Source: Microbaculum marinum
GTDB lineage: Bacteria > Pseudomonadota > Alphaproteobacteria > Rhizobiales > Tepidamorphaceae
Assembly (NCBI RefSeq): GCF_042646165.1
Contig: NZ_JBHRTC010000011.1
DNA length: 64,000 nucleotides
Reading direction: 5' to 3' (one strand)
Shown here: positions 26,055 through 34,533 of the stretch, in pieces
Layout of the letters: each line of letters starts with the position of its first letter
Position numbering within the stretch: the stretch's first letter is position 1
Notes under the pieces: model-generated
Told to the model about the DNA's origin: nothing
What the model saw: the letters and a program-made list of their open reading frames with translations, nothing else
The model's database searches: none
Program-made: the position numbers and the translations under genes

Positions 26055-26569
26055 GCCTGGAACTCGCCGCCGACATCGTCAGCGCGATACTTCTCGTCGC
26101 CGGCAGCATCTTCCTGGTCATCGGCGCAGTCGGGCTGATCCGCATGCCGGATGTGTTCACGCGCATGCATGCCGCCTCTGTGAGCGACACGCTCGGCGCC
26201 GGCCTGCTGGTTCTCGGGATGATCGTCCAGGCGGGGTTCACGCTCGTTACCGTGAAGCTCCTGATCATTCTCGCCATCCTGTTCTTCGCCGGGCCGATTT
26301 CGACTCACGCGCTGGCGCGCGGTGCGCTTGCCGTCGGACTGGAACCGATGCTGTTCGACCGCAGCGGTCGCCGCAGGCGCAAGGAACTCGGGCTGATCGG
26401 TGAGTTCATCGTCGGCCAGGACCGGGAGCCGAGGCCTGCCCATCCCGCGGCGCCGGTGAAGAAGACGTCGGCGAAAAAGTCGACCAGCCGCAAGCGTTCG
26501 ACTTCAAGGAAGTCGAGTACCGGCGCCGGATCGGGCCGCGGCAAGGGAGGCCGGTCATCGAAGCGCTGA
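26051..26569 (+). CDS. mnhG: Mrp-type antiporter subunit G with a basic C-terminal tail
   Basis: A 172-residue protein. Residues 1-100 form the usual three-helix MnhG domain (GLIRMPDVFTRMHAAS, then TVKLLIILAILFFAGPISTHAL). From about residue 125 onward the chain becomes a lysine/serine/arginine-rich tail (KKTSAKKSTSRKRSTSRKSS), histone H1-like and not part of the family, where the normal protein would stop at about 110-125 residues. The tail could touch lipid head groups or RNA, or may be a recent in-frame extension. Confidence 0.9.
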   Translation: MSLELAADIVSAILLVAGSIFLVIGAVGLIRMPDVFTRMHAASVSDTLGAGLLVLGMIVQAGFTLVTVKLLIILAILFFAGPISTHALARGALAVGLEPMLFDRSGRRRRKELGLIGEFIVGQDREPRPAHPAAPVKKTSAKKSTSRKRSTSRKSSTGAGSGRGKGGRSSKR

Positions 26570-26574
26570 TCAAC

Positions 26575-27096
26575 ATGGTCTTGCTGACGATGATGGCGGC
26601 GGTCGTGGTCGGCATCGTCCGGTTGCGCAACCTGTTCGCCGTCGTCATCCTGTCGAGCATCTACTCGTTCCTGATGGCAAGCGTCCTGATCGTCCTCGAC
26701 GCCGTCGACGTGGCGATGACCGAGGCCGCCGTCGGCGCGGGTGTCTCCACCGTGCTGATGCTGGCGGCCCTGTACCTGACCAAGACCGAGGAAGCCGCGC
26801 CTCGCCACTCGCCGATACTGCCGATGTTCGTTGCTGTCGTGATCGGCGCGGCACTGGTCTACGGCTCGATGGACATGCCGCCGTTCGGCGCCGCCGACTC
26901 TCCGCTGAATACAAACGAGGGCATCGGATATCTCGAGCGGTCGATCCCGGAAACCGGCGTCCCGAACGTCGTCTCGGCCGTGCTGGCCAGCTACAGAGGC
27001 TACGACACGCTTGGCGAGACCGTCGTGGTGTTCACCGCCGGCATCGGTGTCCTGCTGCTCTTGCGCCGCAACCGCCGCGGCAAGGCGAAGGAGTGA
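26575..27096 (+). CDS. MbhD/MbhE-like subunit (detached C-terminal part of MrpA)
   Basis: A 173-residue membrane protein equivalent to the C-terminal region of MrpA. Residues 1-70 match the DUF4040/MbhD domain (ASVLIVLDAVDVAMTEAAVG) and residues 80-170 the MbhE domain (PNVVSAVLASYRGYDTLGET, then VVVFTAGIGVLLLLRR). In Bacillus and most Proteobacteria these lie in one long MrpA chain after a NuoL-like part; here they are a separate gene, as in archaeal Mrp and Mbh operons. It sits 5 bp after mnhG. The exact start is uncertain, since in-frame codons upstream are open. Confidence 0.85.
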   Translation: MVLLTMMAAVVVGIVRLRNLFAVVILSSIYSFLMASVLIVLDAVDVAMTEAAVGAGVSTVLMLAALYLTKTEEAAPRHSPILPMFVAVVIGAALVYGSMDMPPFGAADSPLNTNEGIGYLERSIPETGVPNVVSAVLASYRGYDTLGETVVVFTAGIGVLLLLRRNRRGKAKE

Positions 27097-27099
27097 GAC

Positions 27100-27516
27100 A
27101 TGCGCCTTGATGTCGTCCTCCGCGTCGTCACGAAGCTGCTGCTGCCGTTCATCATCGTGTTCGGCTTCTACGTCCAGTTCCACGGCGAGCTTGGCCCGGG
27201 CGGCGGATTCCAGGCCGGCGTCATCATCGGCGCCTGCGTCATTCTCTACGCCATCATGTTCGGCCTCGAGAACGCCATGCGGGTCCTTTCGGTCACCGCG
27301 GTGGAGAAGATGATTTCGCTGGGCGTGCTTCTGTATCTGGGCACCGGCTTCGCCGGCATGGTCATGGGCGGCGAGTTCCTCAACTACTCGGTGCTCGAGC
27401 ACGACCCGGTGCACGGCCAGCATCTCGGGATAACCCTGATCGAACTCGGCGTTCTCATAACCGTCGCCGGCACCATGATAGCGATCTTCTACGCATTCGC
27501 GGGGCGGGGCCGATGA
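27100..27516 (+). CDS. mnhB: Mrp-type antiporter subunit B
   Basis: A 138-residue protein with four membrane helices and the MnhB signature FHGELGPGGGFQAGVI near residues 27-42. It follows the MbhDE-like gene by 3 bp and overlaps mnhC by 4 bp (ATGA). Its place between MbhDE-like and MnhC is the canonical Mrp order. Confidence 0.93.
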   Translation: MRLDVVLRVVTKLLLPFIIVFGFYVQFHGELGPGGGFQAGVIIGACVILYAIMFGLENAMRVLSVTAVEKMISLGVLLYLGTGFAGMVMGGEFLNYSVLEHDPVHGQHLGITLIELGVLITVAGTMIAIFYAFAGRGR

Positions 27517-27881
27517 GCGATTATTTCACCTCCGTCATCGATCACTACACCCAGTGGGTCACGATCTTCCTGATGGTCGCCGGCCTCTATGTGGTCGTGG
27601 CGCGGGGCAACATGATCAAGAAGCTGGTCGGCCTGTCGGTGTTCCAGACCTCGGTCTACCTGCTCTACATCTCGCCCGGGAAGATCCTCGGCGCCACGCC
27701 CCCGATCCTGTCCGAGGATTTCACCGTCTATTCCAATCCGCTTCCGCACGTCCTTATCCTGACGGCCATCGTTGTCGGCGTCGCCACCCTGGCGCTCGGG
27801 CTGGGCCTTGTGGTCCGCATCAACGAGGCGTTCGGGACCGTCGAGGAGGAGGAGATCTTCGAGAAGGGTGATCGCGGATGA
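27513..27881 (+). CDS. mnhC: Mrp-type antiporter subunit C (NuoK-like)
   Basis: A 122-residue, three-helix protein of the MnhC/NuoK family. NMIKKLVGLSVFQTSVYLLY carries the NuoK-like pattern and PLPHVLILTAIVVGVATLAL is the conserved third helix. It overlaps both neighbours by 4 bp. Confidence 0.93.
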   Translation: MSDYFTSVIDHYTQWVTIFLMVAGLYVVVARGNMIKKLVGLSVFQTSVYLLYISPGKILGATPPILSEDFTVYSNPLPHVLILTAIVVGVATLALGLGLVVRINEAFGTVEEEEIFEKGDRG

Positions 27882-29362
27882 TCTTCGATCACCTGCCGGC
27901 GCTGCAGGTTGCGCTGCCGCTCGCCGGTGCCGCGCTCTGCGCCCTGATCGACCGGCGCCACATCGCCTGGGCGATCGCCGCCATCGTCTGCTTCGCGATG
28001 CCGGTCATCGCGGTGCTGATGGTGATCCAGGTCCTCACCTCGGGTCCGATCTCCTACGCCTTCGGCGGCTGGGAACCACCCTACGGGATCGAGTATCACA
28101 TCGACGTGGTGAACGGCTTCCTGCTCGTCCTCGTCTCCGTGATGGGTGCGATCGTCATGCCTTACGCACGGCTCAGCGTCGCCGCCGAGATCCCCGAGAA
28201 CAAGCAGGCCTGGTTCTACTGTGTCTATCTCCTCTGCCTTGCCGGCCTGCTCGGCATGGCGGCCACGGGCGATGCCTTCAACGCCTTCGTGTTCATGGAG
28301 ATCTCCTCGCTGGCGATGTACGTGCTGATCGCACTGGGCAGCGATCGCCGGGCCCTGGTTGCCGCCTACCAGTACCTGATCCTGGGCACGATCGGCGCGA
28401 CCTTCTACGTCATCGGCGTCGGCCTGCTGCTGGCGATGACCGGCACCTTGAACTTCGTCGAGATGGCCGAGCGGATCGTCGAGGTCGAGAACACGCGGCC
28501 GGTCCTCGCCGCACTTGCCTTCATCACCGTCGGCATGTGCCTGAAGCTGGCGCTGTTTCCGCTGCATGTCTGGCTGCCGAATGCCTATACGGGAGCGCCG
28601 ACGGTGGCGACGGCGTTCATCGCCTCGACCGCCACCAAGGTCGCCGTCTACCTGCTGCTGCGCTACTATTTCTCCATCTTCGGCGTCGTCTTCGTCTTCG
28701 ACGACCTGCCGGTGACGCCGATCCTGATGGTGATGTCGCTGGCGGGGATGTTTGCCGGTTCGTTCGTCGCGATCTTCCAGACCAACGTCAAGCGAATGCT
28801 CGCCTATTCCTCGGTGGCGCAGATGGGCTACATCACGCTCGGCATCGCCCTGGCGACGCCGGTCGGTCTGACCGGCGGCATCGTCCATCTGTTCAACCAC
28901 GCGCTGATGAAGGGGGCACTGTTTCTGGCGCTTGGCTGCGTCGCCTACCGCATCGGCAACTGCAAGCTCGACAACATGGCCGGTATTGGCCGGCGGATGC
29001 CGCTCACCATGGCCGCCTTCGTTGTCGCCGGCCTGTCGCTGATCGGCGTCCCCGGCACCGTCGGCTTCATCTCGAAATGGTATCTGGCGCTCGGCGCCAT
29101 CGAGCAGGGCTGGTGGTGGCTCGCCTTCCTGATCGTCGCCTCGTCGCTGCTGGCGGTGATCTATGTCGGCAAGGTCGTCGAACTTGCCTGGTTCCGCACG
29201 CCGACCGGCGCGGTCGTCGAGGCGACCGAGCCGCCGCTGGCGATGCTCGTCACCACCTGGATTCTTGCCGCCGCCTGCGTGGTATTCGGACTTGATGCCG
29301 ACATGACCGCCGGACTGGCCGCGCGCGCCGCCGATGTCCTGTTCGCGGGGCTGCTCAGATGA
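27878..29362 (+). CDS. Mrp-type antiporter large subunit D-like (first of three)
   Basis: A 494-residue, about 14-helix protein of the MrpD/NuoN/NuoM family. Proton-channel residues expected in the family are visible: the TM5 Glu in FVFMEISSLAMYVL and a Lys in the following helices (GMCLKLALFPLHVWLPNAY). The motif HVWLPNAYTGAPTVATAFIA is close to that of MrpD and its relatives. It overlaps mnhC and the next large subunit by 4 bp each. Confidence 0.9.
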   Translation: MIFDHLPALQVALPLAGAALCALIDRRHIAWAIAAIVCFAMPVIAVLMVIQVLTSGPISYAFGGWEPPYGIEYHIDVVNGFLLVLVSVMGAIVMPYARLSVAAEIPENKQAWFYCVYLLCLAGLLGMAATGDAFNAFVFMEISSLAMYVLIALGSDRRALVAAYQYLILGTIGATFYVIGVGLLLAMTGTLNFVEMAERIVEVENTRPVLAALAFITVGMCLKLALFPLHVWLPNAYTGAPTVATAFIASTATKVAVYLLLRYYFSIFGVVFVFDDLPVTPILMVMSLAGMFAGSFVAIFQTNVKRMLAYSSVAQMGYITLGIALATPVGLTGGIVHLFNHALMKGALFLALGCVAYRIGNCKLDNMAGIGRRMPLTMAAFVVAGLSLIGVPGTVGFISKWYLALGAIEQGWWWLAFLIVASSLLAVIYVGKVVELAWFRTPTGAVVEATEPPLAMLVTTWILAAACVVFGLDADMTAGLAARAADVLFAGLLR

Positions 29363-30891
29363 CCTCCGGCGCTCTCGTTCTCCTGGCACTGGCTATCCCC
29401 TTCGCGGCGGCGCTGCTGATCCCGCTGGCGCACCGCCGGCCAAACCTGCGCGAGGCGATCACGCTGGTCGCGGCAGGCGCATTGTTCGCCACGGTCTGTC
29501 TCATACTTGGCGCTGTGTTGGCTGGTGAACGGCCTGCTGCCGGCACACTCGAGGTCGTGCCGAACCTCGAGATCGGCTTCCTGGTCGAGCCTCTCGGCAT
29601 GATCTTCGCCTGCGTCGCCTCGACGCTGTGGATCCTGAACTCGATCTACTCGATCGGCTACATGCGCGGAAACAACGAGCCGCGCCAGACGTCGTTCTAC
29701 GTCTGCTTCGCGGTCGCGCTGGCGGCCACCATGGGCATCGCCTTCGCCGCCAACCTGTTCACGTTGTTCCTGTTTTACGAGATCCTGACGCTCTCGACCT
29801 ATCCCCTGGTCACCCACAAGGGGACCGAGGCCGCGATGCGGGCGGGTCGCATCTACCTGCTCCTGCTGATCGGCACCTCGATGACCCTGCTGTTGCCGGC
29901 AATCATCTGGACCGGCGCGCTGGCGGGAACGCTCGACTTCGTGCCGGGCGGCATCCTCGCCGGCAAGGCGTCGCCCGCGCTGACGGGGGTTCTGCTGGGG
30001 CTCTTCGCGTTCGGTATCGGCAAGGCCGCACTGATGCCCATCCACTACTGGCTCCCGGCCGCCATGGTCGCGCCGACGCCGGTGAGCGCGCTGTTGCATG
30101 CGGTGGCCGTGGTCAAGGCGGGCGTGTTTTCGGTGACGAAGGTTGTCGTCTATGTGTTCGGGATCGATTTCCTCGCGGAGACCGGTGCGAGCCAATGGCT
30201 GGTCTTCGTCGCTTCATTCACGCTGGTGGTGGCGTCGGTCGTTGCCCTCTCCAAGGACAATCTCAAGGCGCGGCTCGCCTACTCGACGGTCAGCCAGCTC
30301 TCCTACGTCGTCCTCGGCGCAGCCATGGTCGCGCCGGCGAGCATCGTCGCCGCCGGCATGCAGATCGCCATGCATGCGGTCGGAAAGATCACGCTGTTCT
30401 TCTGCGCCGGCGCCATCTACACCGCGGCTCACAAGACGGAAATTTCCGACATGGCCGGCATCGGCCGAGCCATGCCGGTGACGATGATCGCGTTCCTCAT
30501 AGGCGCGGTGTCGATCATCGGCCTGCCGCCGCTCGGTGGCGCGTGGACAAAGTGGTATCTCAGCCTCGGTGCGGTGGAATCGGGCGATCTCTTCGTCATC
30601 GGGGTGCTGTTCGTCAGCTCTCTGCTCAACATCGCCTATCTGCTGCCGATCGTGGCGCGGGGCTTCTTCATGCCGCCGCGGGGCAGCGAGGCTGACGGCG
30701 AGACCCGCATCAAGGAAGCGCCGCTCGCCTGTCTGATCCCGCTTTGCATCACCGCTTTCCTGTGCATTTTCCTGTTCTTCCAGGCCGGCCCGATTCAGGC
30801 GCTGCTTGAGGAGATGATTGTGGATTCCCAGGCAGCTTTGGCAGGGGAGACGGACGGCGGTGCGGCGGAACTGCAGGAGTTGCAGCAATGA
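29359..30891 (+). CDS. Mrp-type antiporter large subunit, NuoL/M-like (second of three)
   Basis: A 510-residue, about 14-helix antiporter-like subunit. The TM5 Glu is in LFLFYEILTLSTYPLVTH and the conserved ALMPIHYWLPAAMVAPTPVS contains the NuoL/MrpA-like loop. This is probably the counterpart of the N-terminal NuoL-like part of MrpA, here without its C-terminal MbhDE module. It overlaps the next small gene by 4 bp. The Q/E-rich C-terminal tail (about residues 485-510) is odd and hydrophilic. Confidence 0.88.
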   Translation: MTSGALVLLALAIPFAAALLIPLAHRRPNLREAITLVAAGALFATVCLILGAVLAGERPAAGTLEVVPNLEIGFLVEPLGMIFACVASTLWILNSIYSIGYMRGNNEPRQTSFYVCFAVALAATMGIAFAANLFTLFLFYEILTLSTYPLVTHKGTEAAMRAGRIYLLLLIGTSMTLLLPAIIWTGALAGTLDFVPGGILAGKASPALTGVLLGLFAFGIGKAALMPIHYWLPAAMVAPTPVSALLHAVAVVKAGVFSVTKVVVYVFGIDFLAETGASQWLVFVASFTLVVASVVALSKDNLKARLAYSTVSQLSYVVLGAAMVAPASIVAAGMQIAMHAVGKITLFFCAGAIYTAAHKTEISDMAGIGRAMPVTMIAFLIGAVSIIGLPPLGGAWTKWYLSLGAVESGDLFVIGVLFVSSLLNIAYLLPIVARGFFMPPRGSEADGETRIKEAPLACLIPLCITAFLCIFLFFQAGPIQALLEEMIVDSQAALAGETDGGAAELQELQQ

Positions 30892-31154
30892 CATCTGCAC
30901 CTGGCTCCACAGACGAGAGGCGGGACCGGCTCGCCGACCCGCGGACCGCCCGCTATCTGGTCTGGGCGCTCTACGCGGTTTGCGCAGGACTGCTCCTGAT
31001 CGATCCCCTGGTCCACAAGCACGGGCCGTTCGCCATCGAGCACTGGATCGGCTTCTACGGCATCTACGGGTTCGTGGTGAGCATCGGTCTCGTTCTCGTC
31101 GCAAAGGCGATGCGCCGCATCCTGATGCGGCCGGAGAACTACTATGACCGTTGA
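30888..31154 (+). CDS. Small two-helix membrane protein in the Mrp operon
   Basis: An 88-residue protein with two hydrophobic helices (about residues 24-40 and 55-78: YLVWALYAVCAGLLLIDPLV and FYGIYGFVVSIGLVLVAKAM). I do not recognise a named Mrp subunit, but it overlaps the preceding large subunit by 4 bp and the following one by 11 bp, so it is almost certainly translated with the complex. It could be an accessory or assembly subunit particular to this Mrp type. Confidence 0.8.
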   Translation: MTSAPGSTDERRDRLADPRTARYLVWALYAVCAGLLLIDPLVHKHGPFAIEHWIGFYGIYGFVVSIGLVLVAKAMRRILMRPENYYDR

Positions 31155-32838
31155 GGTGTCGCCCGGACTGATCCTGATACTCGGTGCGCTCGTCGTGCCG
31201 CTGTTGCGCGGCATCGCCCGCTCGGTCTTCATGCTGGCGCTCCCGGTCGTGGCCTTCCTCTATCTGCTCTGGCTCCCGAACGGGGCGTACGGCGGCCTGT
31301 CGATATTCGACCTCGATCTCACGACGATCCGGGTGGACGGGCTGAGCCGGATGTTCGGCTACGTGTTCCTGATCGCGGCATTTCTCGGCGTTGTCTTCGC
31401 CTTGCACCTGAAGGACACCGTCCAGCACGTTGCCGGGCTGTTTTACCCGGGCGCGGCGGTCGCGGCGATCTTTGCCGGCGATCTGGTAACGCTGTTCGTC
31501 TTCTGGGAACTGACCGCGATGGCCTCGGTCTTCCTGATCTGGGCCAGCCGAAACGAGAACGCCATCAAGACCGGCATCCGCTATCTTGTCATCCATGTCG
31601 GATCCGGCGTTCTGCTCCTCGCCGGCGCTGCGATCCACTATCAAGCGACCGGATCGATCGCATTCGAGCATATCGGCCTCGGCACGACGGCAGGCGCTCT
31701 CATACTCGCCGCGTTCGGCATCAAGGCGGCATTCCCGTTCGTGCACGGTTGGGTGCCGGAAGCCTATCCGACGTCGACGGTCACCGGTGCGGTGATCATG
31801 TCGGCGTTCACAACCAAGCTTGCCATCTACGCGTTGGCGCGCGGCTACGCCGGGACGGACTTGCTGATACCCATCGGCGCGGCCATGGCTGTATTTCCGC
31901 TATTCTACGCGGTCATCGAGAACGACCTGAGGCGGGTGCTGGCCTACGGCCTGGTGGGCCAGCTCGGCTTCATGGTGGTCGGCATAGGCATAGGCACCGA
32001 GCTTGCGCTCAACGGGGCGGTGGCGCACGCCTTTTGCAGCGTCCTCTATACAGTCCTCCTGTTCATGTCGATGGGAGCCGTGCTGTACCGCACCGGCACC
32101 GCCAAGGCGTCGGATCTGGGAGGACTGGTCAGGTCGATGCCGCTGACGGCAGGGTTCGGCATCGTCGGGGCGGCCTCGATCTCGGCCTTCCCGCTGTTCA
32201 GCGGGTTCGTCAGCAAGGCCATGATCATTTCGGCGGCGCTTGGGGAGGACTATTTCTGGACGTGGCTGGTCCTGCTGTTCGCCAGCGCCGGCGCCTTCCT
32301 TCAGATCGGCCTCAAGGTTCCTTACACCGCGTTCTTCGGGCGGGATTCCGGTATCCGCTGCGAGGAGGCGCCGCCCAACATGCTGGCGGCAATGGGACTG
32401 GCATCGGTCCTGTGTATAGGGATCGGGGTGCTGCCGATGACGTTCTACGAACTCCTGCCGTATCCCGGCGACTATGCTCCCTATACGCTCGAGCACGTTG
32501 TCACCCAGCTGCAGCTTCTGATGTTCTCGGCGCTTGCCTTCGCCGTTCTGCTGCGCCGCGGGCTCTATCCCGTGTCACTGAAGTCCATGAACCTAGATTT
32601 CGAATGGGTCTATCGCCGCGCCGCGCCAACGGTGGCTCTGGCAGGTTGGGACATCGCTGTTGCTCTGAGGCGGTGGGCGCTCGGCGCGATGTTCAAGCCG
32701 CTGAGCGCCTTCCTGACCGGCATCTACCGCCATCACGGACCTGACGGCATCCTCGCCCGAACCTGGCCTACGGGGCTGATGGCATTGTGGACGACACTGT
32801 TGCTGGCGGCCTGGCTGGTGATCTACTACGTACAGTAG
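31144..32838 (+). CDS. Mrp-type antiporter large subunit (third of three)
   Basis: A 564-residue NuoN/NuoM/MrpD-like protein. The TM5 Glu lies in VFWELTAMASVFLIWASR, the loop reads FVHGWVPEAYPTSTVTGAV and a Lys is in FTTKLAIYALARGYAG. About 70 residues at the C terminus beyond the core (RRGLYPVSLKSMNLDFEWVY onward) add a helix found in NuoL-like lateral arms. It is the last gene of the operon; 299 bp of AT-richer sequence follow before mucR. Confidence 0.88.
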   Translation: MTVEVSPGLILILGALVVPLLRGIARSVFMLALPVVAFLYLLWLPNGAYGGLSIFDLDLTTIRVDGLSRMFGYVFLIAAFLGVVFALHLKDTVQHVAGLFYPGAAVAAIFAGDLVTLFVFWELTAMASVFLIWASRNENAIKTGIRYLVIHVGSGVLLLAGAAIHYQATGSIAFEHIGLGTTAGALILAAFGIKAAFPFVHGWVPEAYPTSTVTGAVIMSAFTTKLAIYALARGYAGTDLLIPIGAAMAVFPLFYAVIENDLRRVLAYGLVGQLGFMVVGIGIGTELALNGAVAHAFCSVLYTVLLFMSMGAVLYRTGTAKASDLGGLVRSMPLTAGFGIVGAASISAFPLFSGFVSKAMIISAALGEDYFWTWLVLLFASAGAFLQIGLKVPYTAFFGRDSGIRCEEAPPNMLAAMGLASVLCIGIGVLPMTFYELLPYPGDYAPYTLEHVVTQLQLLMFSALAFAVLLRRGLYPVSLKSMNLDFEWVYRRAAPTVALAGWDIAVALRRWALGAMFKPLSAFLTGIYRHHGPDGILARTWPTGLMALWTTLLLAAWLVIYYVQ

Positions 32839-33137
32839 CAAGCTGCCTTTGTTGCGAATATTCGGTGCATTTGCCGTAGCGGAATATGAGGTGACATAAG
32901 GGTATTCGGTGTCGACCAGCTATTGGCAAGTTCAGTTTCGAGTTTTCAGAATATTATCCTTAAATCTGGTTGAATTGTAATTCTGCCTATATTATGTATT
33001 CGCGCGTCTGGTGAGCCTGGCGACGATTCGAAACAGGTTCCGGCACCCGGCCGGTCGATTTCACGAAGCGTGAAATTCAAGGGGCCAGATAGTCCCGACC
33101 GGTATACACACTCCAGTCGAAAAGAGTTTAGAACGTT

Positions 33138-33551
33138 ATGGACCAATCCACCCCAAAAACCGAGCTTATCGATCTGGCGGCCGATATCGTATCCGCCTAT
33201 GTCAGCAATAATACTGTCCCCACGAGTGACCTAGCCGCACTGATCGGCGACGTGCACCAGGCTCTGGTGAAGGCGGCAACTGGCGCGATGGAGCCGGTGA
33301 AGGAAGAACTGAAGCCGGCCGTCCCGGTTCGCAGGTCGGTCACTCCCGACTACATCGTCTGCCTCGAAGATGGCAAGAAGTTCAAGTCGCTGAAGCGGCA
33401 TCTGCGCACCCACTACGACCTGTCGCCGGAGGAATACCGCGAAAAATGGGGTTTGGCGCCGGACTATCCGATGGTGGCCCCGAACTATGCCGCCGCGCGC
33501 TCGGCGCTGGCGAAGAAGATGGGCCTGGGACAGCGCCGCAAGCGCAAGTAG
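33138..33551 (+). CDS. mucR: MucR/Ros-family transcriptional regulator
   Basis: A 137-residue zinc-finger regulator. The bacterial Cys2His2 finger is CLEDGKKFKSLKRHLRTHY (about residues 75-93), and the following SPEEYREKWGLAPDYPMVAP block is the MucR/Ros signature. MucR binds AT-rich, loosely defined DNA and controls exopolysaccharide, motility and cell-cycle genes in Hyphomicrobiales. The 299 bp upstream are clearly AT-richer than the surroundings and hold TATTCGGTG repeats, as expected for autoregulation, though no site can be proved here. Note that the finger begins C-LED rather than C-xx-C. Confidence 0.93.
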   Translation: MDQSTPKTELIDLAADIVSAYVSNNTVPTSDLAALIGDVHQALVKAATGAMEPVKEELKPAVPVRRSVTPDYIVCLEDGKKFKSLKRHLRTHYDLSPEEYREKWGLAPDYPMVAPNYAAARSALAKKMGLGQRRKRK

Positions 33552-33595
33552 GTTCCCTGCCGAGCCGTTTCCGGGCTTTCGGCCGGCGGTTCGAC

Positions 33596-33976
33596 CTAAG
33601 CGCATGTTCGCAAGTCGTGCCGCCTCGGCCGCGTTCCGCGGTCGAGGCGTTGCCGTTCCGCCGCGAGCGCCTGAAGCAAGGCGATGTGGCGGTTCATGTC
33701 ATAGGACCAGTGGTTCGCGCGGCCTCGCCGGCGTTCGGCAGCCAGGGCACGGCTGAGCCGCTCGACGATCTCCAGTATCGTCTCCGGATTTTCCGAGGAC
33801 AGTTCCGCCGGCGTCGCCCGCGCAAGCCAGGGCAGGTGCCTTTGCCGGTCGTAGAGGTCGGCACCGGCACGTATCGTTTCTGTCAGCGGCCCGCGGTCAC
33901 GCGCGCGCGGCCGCTTTCCCGACCGCTCCGCTGATCGATTCCGGTCCTTTCGCGATGATCGCACGGCATCCTCCAT
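33596..33976 (-). CDS. Hypothetical basic protein (DUF6477-like)
   Basis: A 126-residue soluble protein with a highly basic N terminus (EDAVRSSRKDRNRSAERSGK), then a helical core (GADLYDRQRHLPWLARATPA, NPETILEIVERLSRALAAER, then HWSYDMNRHIALLQALAAE) that resembles DUF6477 proteins of alphaproteobacteria. Function unknown. It converges with mucR and is separated from the DnaA-like gene by an AT-rich 188-bp spacer. The start is not certain. Confidence 0.65.
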   Translation of the reverse strand: MEDAVRSSRKDRNRSAERSGKRPRARDRGPLTETIRAGADLYDRQRHLPWLARATPAELSSENPETILEIVERLSRALAAERRRGRANHWSYDMNRHIALLQALAAERQRLDRGTRPRRHDLRTCA

Positions 33977-34164
33977 TCGGGCCTCGAGGCTCGAATGGTA
34001 TTGCCTGGCCCGGAAATGTGAAAAAAATCCTATTCAGCAGAATTCTAAGATATTGAAAACACGTTATAAAACGGCAATCACGTCGAAAATCTATTCACGC
34101 TTCGCCATCCCGAGGTAGGAAAGAAGACAATTTTCCTATTTCTCACGCGTGGTGGAGTCGAGCG

Positions 34165-34533
34165 ATGGAAAGGTGCGGGGACCCCCGGAAGCCGGATTTG
34201 CAATACCGAAAGGGTGGCGGTGCACCCCGGCACCTCGACAGCACGGAGGCGCAACTGGTACGGCGGGTCGCCCGCGCCTTTCGGGTTCGCGAAGCGGCGT
34301 TGTTCGCCGACGCGCGAACCTCCGCCCAGGAGTCGCTGGCGCGTCACACGGCGATGTATCTCATGCACGTGGTCCTCCGCCGGACCTATGCCGACGTGGC
34401 GGCGCTGTTCAGTCGCCACCGCACCAGCGTGCTTTACGCCTGTGCCCGGATCGAGGACCGTCGCGACGACCGCGCGTTCGACGCCAGGATTGCCCGGCTC
34501 GAACGCTCGCTGGCCGAGTTGGAAGACGCGTGA
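34165..34533 (+). CDS. Orphan DnaA C-terminal domain protein
   Basis: A 122-residue protein that consists only of a DnaA domain IV-like helix-turn-helix. The signature ARHTAMYLMHVVLRRTYADV then ALFSRHRTSVLYACARIEDR is that of the DnaA-box binding domain, without the AAA+ ATPase. Such stand-alone domains occur in this chromosomal neighbourhood in Hyphomicrobiales; they may bind DnaA boxes and compete with or modulate DnaA, which is inference. It overlaps the DUF6456 gene by one base (TGATG), so the two are coupled. Confidence 0.85.
   Translation: MERCGDPRKPDLQYRKGGGAPRHLDSTEAQLVRRVARAFRVREAALFADARTSAQESLARHTAMYLMHVVLRRTYADVAALFSRHRTSVLYACARIEDRRDDRAFDARIARLERSLAELEDA

Noticed and set aside
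27728..29389. 553-codon minus-strand open frame rich in H, D and R
   Set aside because: Shadow of the first large Mrp subunit; the low-complexity charged composition is typical of antisense to membrane-protein genes.
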